Below, piece after piece: positions 9,451 through 18,245 of a DNA stretch of 64,000 bases. The stretch is from Streptomyces sp. P3. GTDB lineage: Bacteria; Actinomycetota; Actinomycetes; Streptomycetales; Streptomycetaceae. The position numbers were made by a program, and so were the translations under genes. Below the pieces are notes generated by a model. The model saw only the letters and a list, made by a program, of their open reading frames with translations. It did no database searches and was not told the origin of the DNA. Position 1 is the first letter of the stretch. Each line of letters begins with the position of its first letter. The stretch is from assembly GCF_003032475.1 (NCBI RefSeq), contig NZ_CP028369.1:9300001-9364000 (forward strand), read 5' to 3'.

Positions 9451-9641
9451 TGTGTGGTTCTCCATGGTCGAGGCGTACGAGACGACCGGACCCACGACTG
9501 ACTTGCCCGGGTCCGGGGACGGGGGAGGAACTACGGCCGGGTGCGGCCGGGGTGACGCCGAAGGCTTCCGCAGGAGCATGTTGTCCACGCGAACGGAGGA
9601 AGCGGGCACGCCGAAGAGGCACTTGATAGCGTTACTACCGA

Positions 9642-9662
9642 GTGCCTGATAGTGGCACTATC
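9642..9662. promoter_or_regulatory. Palindromic operator candidate between MerR and DUF6230 genes
   Basis: GATAGTG-G-CACTATC (9648-9662) is a perfect 7-bp inverted repeat with a 1-nt centre, and a second nested pair GTGCC/GGCAC (9642-9646, 9654-9658) overlaps it. It lies in the divergent intergenic region, 57 nt before the regulator start. The MerR-type protein is the obvious candidate ligand, controlling itself and the membrane operon. Confidence 0.55.
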
Positions 9663-9718
9663 GAGAATCGGGGGCAACCCTGGGGACACCGGTGGGACAG
9701 TTGAGTGTGAGGGAGCGC

Positions 9719-10423
9719 ATGAGGATTTCAGAGCTCAGTCGGCGGTCCGGGGTACCGGTGGCGACTATCAAGTACTACCGACGGGAAGGGCTGCTTCCCG
9801 AGGGCCGCGCGCTGAACCCGACAGCGGTCGAGTACGGCGAAGAGCACATCCAGCGGCTCCGTCTGATCCGTTCCCTCACCCAGCTCGGCGGACTGTCCGT
9901 CGCCCGTACCCGCGAAGTGCTCGAAGCTGTTGACCGTCCGCTGGACGCGTTCGAGACCCTGGGCGTCGTCCACCACGCACTGCCCGTACCCTCCGCCGAC
10001 AAGACCGGAAGGGACGGCCGGGGCAACTCGGGGTCAGATAGCTTGGTCGACGAGGCGGCGTCAGGCGAGGGAACCGCTGCGAGGGTCGAGATCCTCATCG
10101 AGAGCATGGGCTGGCAGATCTCCGACGAGTCGCCGCACCGCCCGGCGCTCGCCGAAAGCCTGGCAGCACTGTCCCGCCTCGGCGCCGAGTACGCAATTGA
10201 CGACCTCCTCCCCTACGCCCAGCTCGCCACCTCCACCGCGGACCTGGACTTCAAACAACTCAACGGAATTGACGACCGCATCGCCCTCGCCGAACGGGCC
10301 GTGTTCCTCACCGTGCTCTTCGAACCGGTCGTCAGACTTCTGCGCCGCTTGGCCCAGGAGGACGCGAACCATCGCCGCCATCAGCGCCGTGCGTCCAGCG
10401 GGGGAGAGCCTCCGGCGGAGTGA
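9719..10423 (+). CDS. MerR family transcriptional regulator
   Basis: A 234-residue regulator. The N-terminal winged helix-turn-helix (MRISELSRRSGVPVATIKYY, then REGLLP at about 23-28, and HIQRLRLIRSLTQLGGLSV near 48-66) is canonical for MerR. The remainder is a helical effector domain with no cysteine cluster, so a metal sensor of the classical kind is unlikely. The ATG at 9719 is preferred because GAGGGAG sits 6 nt upstream and the motif starts there. It is divergent from the DUF6230/DUF6114 operon and probably regulates it. Confidence 0.9.
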   Translation: MRISELSRRSGVPVATIKYYRREGLLPEGRALNPTAVEYGEEHIQRLRLIRSLTQLGGLSVARTREVLEAVDRPLDAFETLGVVHHALPVPSADKTGRDGRGNSGSDSLVDEAASGEGTAARVEILIESMGWQISDESPHRPALAESLAALSRLGAEYAIDDLLPYAQLATSTADLDFKQLNGIDDRIALAERAVFLTVLFEPVVRLLRRLAQEDANHRRHQRRASSGGEPPAE

Positions 10424-10629
10424 AGAGGACGTGTCACGACGACATCTGCGCCACGCTCGCCGCATCGCCCGCGTTGTAACAGCCCCAGGTGCTAGCTGCC
10501 GTTCTCGCCGTACCAGACCGTGCTGGCGCGCCCCGGCGAGGTCCTGGATCCCGAGACCCGGCTTCGCGACCCGGACGACCATGAGCGGTACCGAAGCGGA
10601 TCGGGTCGCCAGGGCGGCCAGGGGCAGGC

Positions 10630-10890
10630 GGCGCCCCAGACAGTGATCCGCTTGCTGGCGAGGTCGCCGCCCATCTGTTCGCGGGCGAGGTCGATGATGC
10701 GCTCGCGGCGCCGGTTGTTGATGGCGTCGACCTCGCCGAGGATCGTCAGGGCCTGGCCGACGCCGAGCTCACTGGCGGAGACCATGAAGCCGCGGATGTC
10801 CTTGGGGAGGCAGCCGCTGCCGAAGCCGAGGCCGGGGCGCATGCCGCGGTGACCGATGCGGATGTCGTGGCCGAGGATGTCTCCTTTGCC
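10630..10890 (-). pseudogene. UDP-glucose/GDP-mannose dehydrogenase internal fragment
   Basis: The minus strand encodes GHDIRIGHRGMRPGLGFGSG then CLPKDIRGF and ELGVGQALTILGEVDAIN, the central dimerisation helix and catalytic-cysteine motif (G-F-G-x-G-C-L-P-K-D) of UDP-sugar dehydrogenases. The NAD-binding N-terminus and the UDP-binding C-terminus are missing; on both sides the frame passes into unrelated sequence. This is a short relic directly beside the left end of the pPIWI-RE island, so it may mark an insertion or deletion joint. Confidence 0.7.
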
Positions 10891-10983
10891 ACTTCCAGCC
10901 GACACCAGGACGAAGAGCATCAGCCCCATGGGCCCGCTGCGCCAGTGCCACCGGTGACCGCGCGCATGCATCGCTTTTGGCGG

Positions 10984-13740
10984 TCATCCGGTGGCGTCGT
11001 CGTTGTCCCAGTCGACGGTGCGCCGGTACTCGGGGTGGTTTTTGTCCATCTGGATGCCGGCGTGGACGGGCAGGGGATGCCGGGTGCGGTGTTCCCAGGC
11101 CAGGGCGTGGTTGCACAGCCGTGCTGCGGTCAGGGCGTAGGGGAGGGCGTCGTCCTCGGCGGGATGCTGGACGACGGCGATCTCGGTGGCGGTGAGGTTG
11201 TGCCAGGTCTCGGCCTGCTGCTCCTGATCGTCACACCGCCAACGTCCCTGACTGCGACCGGACTTGGCCGAGGGAGTCTTGCCGTCCATCTGGTGGGGGC
11301 GGCGGCTCATGATGAACGTGGTGTCGGTGCCGTCGAGCTGGAACAGCGCGTTGCTGGTCTTGTCACCGTCGCTCGTGGCGCCGTTCTCGTCGATCTCGTG
11401 GAAGAACGCGGGCAGGGGGATGCTGGGGTCGGCGCTGGAGGTGGTACGGATGACGGCACGCGGCCGGTGATCGGGTGTAAGGGTGGCTCCGGGCAGGGCG
11501 GGCCTGCCGTTGGCCAGGCCGTTGTCGTCGGGGAGCAGGTCGGCGTTCTTGTTGGACAGCAGTGGCCAGACGGGGCGGGTGGAGTCGCCGGAGACGTAGA
11601 GGACGTAGCCGCACTCGAGGTACCGGCTCAGTTCGTACAGGGCGTGGTCGATGCGGCGGGGCAGGGTGTCGTCGCCGCGGCTGCCCTCGGGGATGGGCCG
11701 GCTGCGGGACAGACCCTGGGCGCGGGCGTAGTTGAACCAGCCGCCGTGGCCGCCTTTGCCGGGAGGAAGGTAGGCGAGAGCCTTCCACTGCTCGCCGACT
11801 GGCACGAACGCGGTGAGGACCCACATGAGTTTGGGTTCCTCGGTGCGATTGGTGTGCTTGTCGCCGAGTTGGGCGCGCATGTGCAGGCCGAGGTGAGCGA
11901 CGCGATTCTTGATCCCCTTTCCCGTGGAGATGGCGCGGGTCAGTCGGGGATGGACCAGGCCGGCGGAGCGCAGCATGTCTCCGATGGCGTGGTGGCCGGG
12001 GAAGTCCGCGGCGAGCTCCAGGCCGAGGGCCTCGAGCGGGGTTTGCGCCTCGCGTTCCTTCTTCTTCGAGCGCCGCTTCTTGGCTTCGGGGGTGAGGAAC
12101 TGGGCGAGGACACCGTGACGTGCGAGGTGGCGGGAGACCTCCGGCTTGGCATCGAGCGTGTACGGGTCGACGGCGCCGTCCTCCTCGCGGCGGGCGGCGC
12201 GCCGCTGACGGCGCCAGTCCTTGGCGTCGTACTCGGTTTCGACCAGGGCCAGGACCCCGGTGTCTGGGGCTTGGAGTCCGGGCAGCGCGTCGGTGAGTGC
12301 GCCGCGCCGGTCATGGTGGCTGCCGTGGGACAGCAGCTCAGGGGCCCGGTGCAGCAATACCTCGGTGTGGCAGCCGAGCTGAACGACCTTGTCGTCGGGC
12401 ATGCCGTCGGCGAGGTGGGGCTGGTTGAAGTGGTAGGCCAGCAGGCGCTGCATGCGGGTGCGCATGTCCTGGTGCAGGTACAGGGCCAGGACGCGCAGCT
12501 TGGAGCAGCCGGCGGCGGCCAGGATGTCCTTGAGGCTGGCGTCGTCGAGGAGGGTGGCATCGCGGCCGTACTCGGTCTTGCGGGCGCCCACCGAGAGGAC
12601 TTTGGCGACCTGCCGGCCGTGGACGAGGTCCTGCCCGGTGACGGTGGACAGGTGCTCGGCGAGGGCGGTGATGGTGTGCAGGCCGACGCCCTTGCCGATG
12701 GGAAACGACTTCGAGAAAGGGATCAGCGCGCGGAGGTTGCCTGGTTTGCCGCACAGGTCCATGGCGCTGAGGGGAAGGAACTCGGTGTCGTCAGCGCTGC
12801 GGGGGAAGACCGGGTCGTCCATCAGCCGGACCCAGGCGTTCAGGGCCAGGCGGCTGGTGTGCTCGAGGTGGGTGTGCTTGCCCCTCCCGCCCAGGTTCAC
12901 ACGCAGCAGCGGGGCGTTGGGGGAGCGGGGCGCCCACCAGGCGGTGCGGGCGCCGTTGACCTGGTTGCTCAGTCTCGACACGCGTGGTGTCATGACCACG
13001 AGCGGAACGGGAAGGCAGTGCAGCGACTTCATCGCCACTTCCACACGCAGCGCGGCGTAGTGGCGCCTGACCTTCCACTCCTCCGCCTCCTCGTCTGTCC
13101 CGTCCTCGCCCGTCTTCTCCTTGGCGGGTCGGGCCTCGAGCCAGGTGTTGGACCAGAGGTGTTCGGTGTCCCAGACCATCATGTTGTTCTCGGTGTCCGG
13201 GCGAAGCGCGATGGTGCGGCCGTCCGCCGTCAGGTCGGTCCGGGCCAGGAGGGAGGCGAGGTTCCAGCTGGCCGCGTCCCACACCCAGCCGTCGGCGTCC
13301 ACCGCGTGCGGTCCGAGGCGGACGTGGTCCCACACCGCCACCTGCTCGGGCTCCACCGAGGCGAACAGGTCGGCGAGGTCACTGGGGTGGGCCAGGGAGA
13401 TCTCGTCCTGCGGTGTCTGCAGCAGGGCCTGCTCCCACAGTGCGACCGCGGCCCGCAGGTGGGTCGGTGTCAGCTTTTTGGACAGGGCAAGGAACTGTGG
13501 TGGCTTGCTCTTGCTGGTGGGATACAGCGATGCGCTGGTGGTGCCGCTGGCGCGCAGCACCATCAGCAGTCCGGCATAGGGCAGGTTGGCTTTCGAGCCG
13601 GTCTTGCCGTGGTAGATGGCGCGCAGCTTCTTCCATGCGGGCTCGATCTTCTCGGGGAGCCGGTACAGCCACGCGGTGCCCATCAACGAGCTGGTCAACG
13701 GCGCGGCCAGCATGGACATGCGGGTGTCATTCGACGGCAT
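10984..13740 (-). CDS. pPIWI-RE protein (prokaryotic Argonaute-like, RNaseH-fold)
   Basis: A 918-residue protein matching the pPIWI-RE family, whose members carry a family-specific N-terminal module, a MID-like domain and a PIWI RNaseH-fold domain with conserved Arg and Glu replacing the usual Argonaute nucleic-acid contacts. Visible late-domain features are ALYELSRYLECGYVLYVSGD and TRPVWPLLSNKN near residue 715, RAVIRTTSS near 770, and the terminal WEHRTRHPLPVHAGIQM block. The start at 13740 overlaps the preceding helicase gene by 14 nt, so the genes are cotranscribed. Family knowledge: pPIWI-RE proteins occur in three-gene islands with a DinG-type helicase and a REase and are proposed to target R-loops of invading plasmids or phages. 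The guide type is not deducible here. Confidence 0.82.
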   Translation of the reverse strand: MPSNDTRMSMLAAPLTSSLMGTAWLYRLPEKIEPAWKKLRAIYHGKTGSKANLPYAGLLMVLRASGTTSASLYPTSKSKPPQFLALSKKLTPTHLRAAVALWEQALLQTPQDEISLAHPSDLADLFASVEPEQVAVWDHVRLGPHAVDADGWVWDAASWNLASLLARTDLTADGRTIALRPDTENNMMVWDTEHLWSNTWLEARPAKEKTGEDGTDEEAEEWKVRRHYAALRVEVAMKSLHCLPVPLVVMTPRVSRLSNQVNGARTAWWAPRSPNAPLLRVNLGGRGKHTHLEHTSRLALNAWVRLMDDPVFPRSADDTEFLPLSAMDLCGKPGNLRALIPFSKSFPIGKGVGLHTITALAEHLSTVTGQDLVHGRQVAKVLSVGARKTEYGRDATLLDDASLKDILAAAGCSKLRVLALYLHQDMRTRMQRLLAYHFNQPHLADGMPDDKVVQLGCHTEVLLHRAPELLSHGSHHDRRGALTDALPGLQAPDTGVLALVETEYDAKDWRRQRRAARREEDGAVDPYTLDAKPEVSRHLARHGVLAQFLTPEAKKRRSKKKEREAQTPLEALGLELAADFPGHHAIGDMLRSAGLVHPRLTRAISTGKGIKNRVAHLGLHMRAQLGDKHTNRTEEPKLMWVLTAFVPVGEQWKALAYLPPGKGGHGGWFNYARAQGLSRSRPIPEGSRGDDTLPRRIDHALYELSRYLECGYVLYVSGDSTRPVWPLLSNKNADLLPDDNGLANGRPALPGATLTPDHRPRAVIRTTSSADPSIPLPAFFHEIDENGATSDGDKTSNALFQLDGTDTTFIMSRRPHQMDGKTPSAKSGRSQGRWRCDDQEQQAETWHNLTATEIAVVQHPAEDDALPYALTAARLCNHALAWEHRTRHPLPVHAGIQMDKNHPEYRRTVDWDNDDATG

Positions 13741-16700
13741 CACTGGGGTCCTTGGCATCCGGGGTGGGGGCGGGGATGAGGGTGACGGGGTTCGGCAGCA
13801 GGTCCTCGCTGTGAGCGAGGTCGAGCCAGGCGGTGAGGGTGGAGCCGTAGACGCGGCGCAGGATGTCCTGCTCGTCAGCGTCCAGCTGGCCGTAGTAGGA
13901 GCGCAGCAGCCGGGGGAAGTCGCAGCCCAACTGCTGGTTGAAGAAGGCGTGGTCGACCAGGTAGAGCTCGACGGGGGTGCCGCCGCGGCGTGCGCGCCCG
14001 GCCAGCTGGATGAGTTCGACGAGGATGCCCGCCAGGATCTCGGTCTTGAGGAACTTCGGCATGCGGGAAAACCGCGGGTCGGTGCGCAGCAGCAACTCCC
14101 GCTGGCGGACGGCTGCGGTGCGTTGGGAGGCGAGCATGCCGGCGGGATCGGCGCTGACGGTGCCGGCCGCGATGCCGCAGGCGTTGATGCTCGCGTACAT
14201 GACGGCCGGCTCGTGCAGGTGCGTGAGGGGGCGCACACCCACCCATACCGAGGCGAGCGCCGAGCGGTCGGTGTGGGGAATGAGGATGTTCAGGCCGCGG
14301 GAGACCACCGACAGCGGCGCGCAGATCACCTTCACCCGTGGATGGGTGGCGGGCAGGTCCTCGAGTTCGTCGATGGTCACCCGCACCACGCTCTCGGGCA
14401 GATCCACCGCCTTCCCGGAGGAGGTCTGGTTGCTGCTGACGAGGACCGCGACCCATTCGGGGCGGCCGCACGCGGCCGCGATCCCGGCGGCCATCACCGC
14501 CGCATGGAAGTAGGAGTTCCCGGCCAGCAGCGCCAGCTCCCGCAGCGGGTCGTTGCGGGCGACCTTCTCCAGGTGCGACGACAGCTGGGTGTGCCAGAGC
14601 CGTTCGGCGAGCCTGCGCAGCTCGGAGGGCTTGCGTTTTTCCTCCACACCGCCGATCGAGATGGGCTGCCAGCCCAGATCGGTGGACGACACACTCCCGG
14701 CGTGGGCGGTGACCGCGCCCGGGGCCGCGTCGGTCATCACATAGGCGGGCAGGGTGTGCACGTGCTGCAGGGCGGCCTTGGGGAAGAACGCGGTGGCGGA
14801 CAGGCCCAGAACGCTGCGCCGCACTCCGGCGGTGGCCAGCGCGACGGTGTCGCCGAGGCGGACGGTGGAGGTGTGCGGATCGCCGCCCAGGGACTGCAGC
14901 GAAAGGCGGCCGGTGCCGCTGGCGTTCTTGTCGAGCTTGAATCCGTACAGGTTCTGTCCCAGCGGCCCGTAGGGAATCGGCTCGTCGCGAGGGAGCAGGC
15001 CCATGGTGGAGACCAGGTCGGTGGCCGCGTTCAACTGTCCGAGCAGCGGCAGGATCGACCACTTCAGGGTGTGGAGTTCGTTGTGGAGCGCCCCGAGCCA
15101 GGCCCGCACGAGGAGGTCGTTGACCACAGCGGCCCGTTGGGAGGCGGGCACGTGGAATGGCGCGTCGGCCAGGATGCGGGCGATGGAGTGCTTGAAGACC
15201 GCGAGCTTTCTGCTGCGGCGGGTGCCTTTGACCTTGCCGGCCAGGGCCTGGCGGATCTGATCGGCGAGCGGCTGCCAGCCCGTCGGCAACTCGGCACCGG
15301 ACCGCTCGCCGGGGAAGAGGGCCAGGTAAGCCTGGTGCACCGCTTCGGTGATCTCGGCGTCCGACGAGGCGCCGGTCAAAAGGCGGCACAACTCGGCATC
15401 CTTCTTGCCCACCATGTACCAGCCGGAGCCCGGGCGATTGTGCCGCTCTTGCTCGGAGTCCAGGTAGAGGTGCCCGGTCAAGACGTTGTCCAGGAAGGTT
15501 TCGCTGAGCCGGCGCGCCTCCATCAACGGGCCGGTCACCAGCAGGTTCTCCAGCGCCGACAGGCCGCCCCGGTGCCGGTCGACCTCTTCAAGCCGCCCCG
15601 CGTGACCCTGCCCGCGGCTGATGAGGGTGAACTCCTGCGCGCCCTGCGTGCACCACGTCGCCTGGAAGGCGTCGACCTCGTCGATGATGACGACGCGGCA
15701 GCGCCGCAGCACGAACTCCAGCACGCTCATGTCCTGGACGATCCGCTCGCCGTCCACCTCGACGGGCACCTTGCAGCGTCCACGGATCAGGTTGTGGTGG
15801 TTGGTGACGATGATGTCGGCCTCCGCGGCCTGCCGGATGTGCTCGAAGCGCCGACAGACGCCCATACGCGGGCACAAATGCTTGCCGGCCTGCTCCGGCT
15901 CGGCGGGACCGGCGACCCACTCCAGCTGGGAGCAGGGGAGCCTGGTGCGGTCCAGCCGGAGGCCGTCCACCTGCCAGCCGGTCATCTCGCAGCCGCCGGC
16001 GAACTGCTCGAAGCGGTCCTCGCGGCCCTGCGCGAAGGCGAGCGCGGCCTGGTCATCGTGGCGTGAGGACGCCACCCACGCCACCACCCGCAGCGGCTTG
16101 CCGGACCGCTCGGCAGCGTCCCGGACATCGGTGGCCGTGTCCTCGACCAGCTCATCGTCCGCGGCCAACTGCTCGGCGGTCTGCAGGCCTTCACGGATGC
16201 GGCCCACCACGATGAGGACCGGTCCCTGGCCGCCGGCGGCCAGCAGGTGCGCCGCATCCCGCATCAGCACGCTCTTGCCCACTCCGGTGGGCGCATTCAG
16301 CAGCGTCATCGGCCCCGCGGGCAGCCGCAACTCTGCCGCCGTGCGCCCGTACGCGTCGGTGAGCCGGTCGAAGAACCCCTGGAGCAGACCGGGTTTCCAC
16401 CCGAACTTCTCCGGCTGGGCGGTTGCCTGGCCCACCACGCGGTCCATCACCGCTTGTCGAGGCAGCTTCACCTCCTCAAGGAACGGCTCGGTGCGCAACC
16501 GGACCGGGGCCACGAAGGCGTCCTTCTCGCTGGCAGGAATCTCCACCGTGTACAGACGCTCCCGCCCGAAGGACCACAGGCCCTCGCCGGCCGTCGGCAG
16601 CACCCTGTGGAGCATGGCCCGGTACTCCTCGGCCTCCTCGACGAGATGCTCGGCCAGGACGAGGGGCTCTTGCGCGTGGCAGGCCACCAACCAGTGGGTC

Positions 16701-17032
16701 TCGTCAGCATTCGACTCCCCCGGAATCCGGAACAGCGCAGTGGGAGTCACCGCGTACTCCAGGACCGCCTCGCGGAACGTGTCCGGCTGCGCCAGGTCCC
16801 CCTCCTGCTTCAGTGCCTGCCACAGCCGGCCCACCAGCTCGTACTCGGCGCGCGGCAGCGACAGCCACCTACCCCATGCATCGGTGCGCCGGGCGGCGAA
16901 CATCTGCGCGAAGTCCAGCGGCACACCGCGACGGCCATCGACTGTCTCGAATGCGAAGTACTGCTCGGACAGGGCGAGATACGCCGCGATGGCGCACCGC
17001 TGCAACGCCTCACGGACATCGCCGCTCACCAC
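13727..17032 (-). CDS. DinG/XPD-like SF2 helicase of pPIWI-RE island
   Basis: A 1,101-residue helicase. Walker A APTGVGKS lies near residue 248, Walker B-type IIDEVDAF near 450, and the C-terminal motif VI QLAGRARRGG near 1010. Cysteines between motifs I and II (around CSQLEW, CPRMGVC and then the IIVTNHHNL strand) resemble the Fe-S cluster insert of XPD/DinG helicases. The family domain termed pPIWI_RE_Z probably covers flanking regions. It starts with GTG at 17032, overlapping the REase gene stop by 7 nt, and its own stop overlaps the pPIWI-RE start. Likely role: unwinding of DNA or RNA-DNA hybrids for the island's nuclease. Fe-S binding is inferred. Confidence 0.85.
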   Translation of the reverse strand: MVSGDVREALQRCAIAAYLALSEQYFAFETVDGRRGVPLDFAQMFAARRTDAWGRWLSLPRAEYELVGRLWQALKQEGDLAQPDTFREAVLEYAVTPTALFRIPGESNADETHWLVACHAQEPLVLAEHLVEEAEEYRAMLHRVLPTAGEGLWSFGRERLYTVEIPASEKDAFVAPVRLRTEPFLEEVKLPRQAVMDRVVGQATAQPEKFGWKPGLLQGFFDRLTDAYGRTAAELRLPAGPMTLLNAPTGVGKSVLMRDAAHLLAAGGQGPVLIVVGRIREGLQTAEQLAADDELVEDTATDVRDAAERSGKPLRVVAWVASSRHDDQAALAFAQGREDRFEQFAGGCEMTGWQVDGLRLDRTRLPCSQLEWVAGPAEPEQAGKHLCPRMGVCRRFEHIRQAAEADIIVTNHHNLIRGRCKVPVEVDGERIVQDMSVLEFVLRRCRVVIIDEVDAFQATWCTQGAQEFTLISRGQGHAGRLEEVDRHRGGLSALENLLVTGPLMEARRLSETFLDNVLTGHLYLDSEQERHNRPGSGWYMVGKKDAELCRLLTGASSDAEITEAVHQAYLALFPGERSGAELPTGWQPLADQIRQALAGKVKGTRRSRKLAVFKHSIARILADAPFHVPASQRAAVVNDLLVRAWLGALHNELHTLKWSILPLLGQLNAATDLVSTMGLLPRDEPIPYGPLGQNLYGFKLDKNASGTGRLSLQSLGGDPHTSTVRLGDTVALATAGVRRSVLGLSATAFFPKAALQHVHTLPAYVMTDAAPGAVTAHAGSVSSTDLGWQPISIGGVEEKRKPSELRRLAERLWHTQLSSHLEKVARNDPLRELALLAGNSYFHAAVMAAGIAAACGRPEWVAVLVSSNQTSSGKAVDLPESVVRVTIDELEDLPATHPRVKVICAPLSVVSRGLNILIPHTDRSALASVWVGVRPLTHLHEPAVMYASINACGIAAGTVSADPAGMLASQRTAAVRQRELLLRTDPRFSRMPKFLKTEILAGILVELIQLAGRARRGGTPVELYLVDHAFFNQQLGCDFPRLLRSYYGQLDADEQDILRRVYGSTLTAWLDLAHSEDLLPNPVTLIPAPTPDAKDPSDAVE

Positions 17033-18204
17033 TCACCCCGGCACCAGCGAAGAACCTCGGCGATGAAGTCCTTGTCGGTCATCACTTCAAGGTCCCGCCG
17101 CCCCGCAAGGCGTGCCTGTAGCAGCGGAAGGTCGGATCGCTGCCGGTGGGGGACCACGATCGTCAGCGGCACCGGCGCGGCCAGGACGGGACGCTCCAGC
17201 AGGGCATCGGCCAGGGCCCCGAAAGATCGCCACGCCTTCGCATCCACCCGCCACTCTTTGGCCACCAGCGGCTCTGCGGCCGTGATGCGCAGGTCGTAGC
17301 GGTCACCGCCGGGGTACATGAGGACGTCGAGCCCGGCGATCCCCGACAGCGCGTCCCGGATCGCGAATTCCATGCGGCCCGGCAGGGTCATATACCGCCA
17401 CACCGTCCGGGAGACCGCCAAGTAGTCGCCGGCAGCGGGAAAGCCCTCCACTTGACCGGCTGAGGCCCCGCCGTCCTCCAGGACCGGAGGGCCGCTGCTG
17501 CCTCGCACCGGGCGGTAGGTGTACTGCACCCCCTCCAGCAGATGGGCGTCGCACGCGACGGCGAAGACCCCCTGCCCGGCGGGCTGTGCGCGCATCGGCC
17601 AGGCACAGACAGGACACGGGAAGCACCAGCCCGCCGCGTTGCACCACGGCCAGGACGCAACCGGCTCGAAGAACCCGAACCGCCCCCACAGCCCGTCCCA
17701 CTTCTCCCACAGCACGCCCTGCTCCGCCACAGGATCACTCGCCAGCAGCTCGCGCACCTTCGCGTAGTCGTCCGGCGGGAGCCGCCGGATCTCCGCGTAC
17801 AGCTGCTGCTCCTCCTGCTCGGCACGCAAGCGTGCCCAGGGCCAGTACTCCATCAACGCCTGCTGAGGCACGAGGTGTTCGCGGCCCAGGTCCTCCACGG
17901 CGTCACGCAGCAGGCCGTCGTGGTCCAGCAGCCTCATCTCGCCGAGCGGATCACCGTCCTCGCTGCAGGCGGGCAGGAGGGGTGCGAGCCCGTGGCGCAA
18001 GCCGCGCCGCAGCGCGCGCATATCCACGGCGGTGGCTGCGCCGACGCCGTGTGCCGAGCGCAGGACTCCCAGGCAGTCGATGAGGCGGGCGGCTCGCTGG
18101 CCCGGATCGCCGGTGCGGTCCGCTTCCGCGACAGCGGCAGCGCAGCACGCGGTCAGCGCCAGATCACGGCGCCACCGGAGGGAGTTCCGTTCCACAAGAC
18201 CCAT
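17026..18204 (-). CDS. REase-fold protein of pPIWI-RE island (domain Y plus nuclease)
   Basis: A 392-residue protein, first gene of the island. The N-terminal two thirds match the helical/pPIWI_RE_Y style; the middle has a CPVCAWPM cysteine pair (about residues 197-203). The C-terminus carries a PD-(D/E)XK-like core: DLRITAAEPLVAKEWRVDAK near residues 303-322, where the acidic residue and D-x-K could form the nuclease site, followed by predicted strand-helix alternation to the end. In described islands this subunit is the restriction-endonuclease-fold partner. A 41-nt AT-rich gap separates it from a divergent plus-strand gene. Confidence 0.78.
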   Translation of the reverse strand: MGLVERNSLRWRRDLALTACCAAAVAEADRTGDPGQRAARLIDCLGVLRSAHGVGAATAVDMRALRRGLRHGLAPLLPACSEDGDPLGEMRLLDHDGLLRDAVEDLGREHLVPQQALMEYWPWARLRAEQEEQQLYAEIRRLPPDDYAKVRELLASDPVAEQGVLWEKWDGLWGRFGFFEPVASWPWCNAAGWCFPCPVCAWPMRAQPAGQGVFAVACDAHLLEGVQYTYRPVRGSSGPPVLEDGGASAGQVEGFPAAGDYLAVSRTVWRYMTLPGRMEFAIRDALSGIAGLDVLMYPGGDRYDLRITAAEPLVAKEWRVDAKAWRSFGALADALLERPVLAAPVPLTIVVPHRQRSDLPLLQARLAGRRDLEVMTDKDFIAEVLRWCRGEW

Positions 18205-18245
18205 AACGGGTAAATAAGCAAAAAAATTAATGAACTTCGCATACA

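Noticed and set aside
10849..13779. 976-codon plus-strand open frame opposite the pPIWI-RE gene
   Set aside because: Gly/Val/Gln-rich shadow typical of antisense frames in GC-rich genes; no motifs, no ribosome site; the minus strand carries the real gene.
13616..16066. 816-codon plus-strand open frame opposite the helicase gene
   Set aside because: Antisense shadow of the helicase; composition dominated by Gly, Val, Asp and His with no domain.
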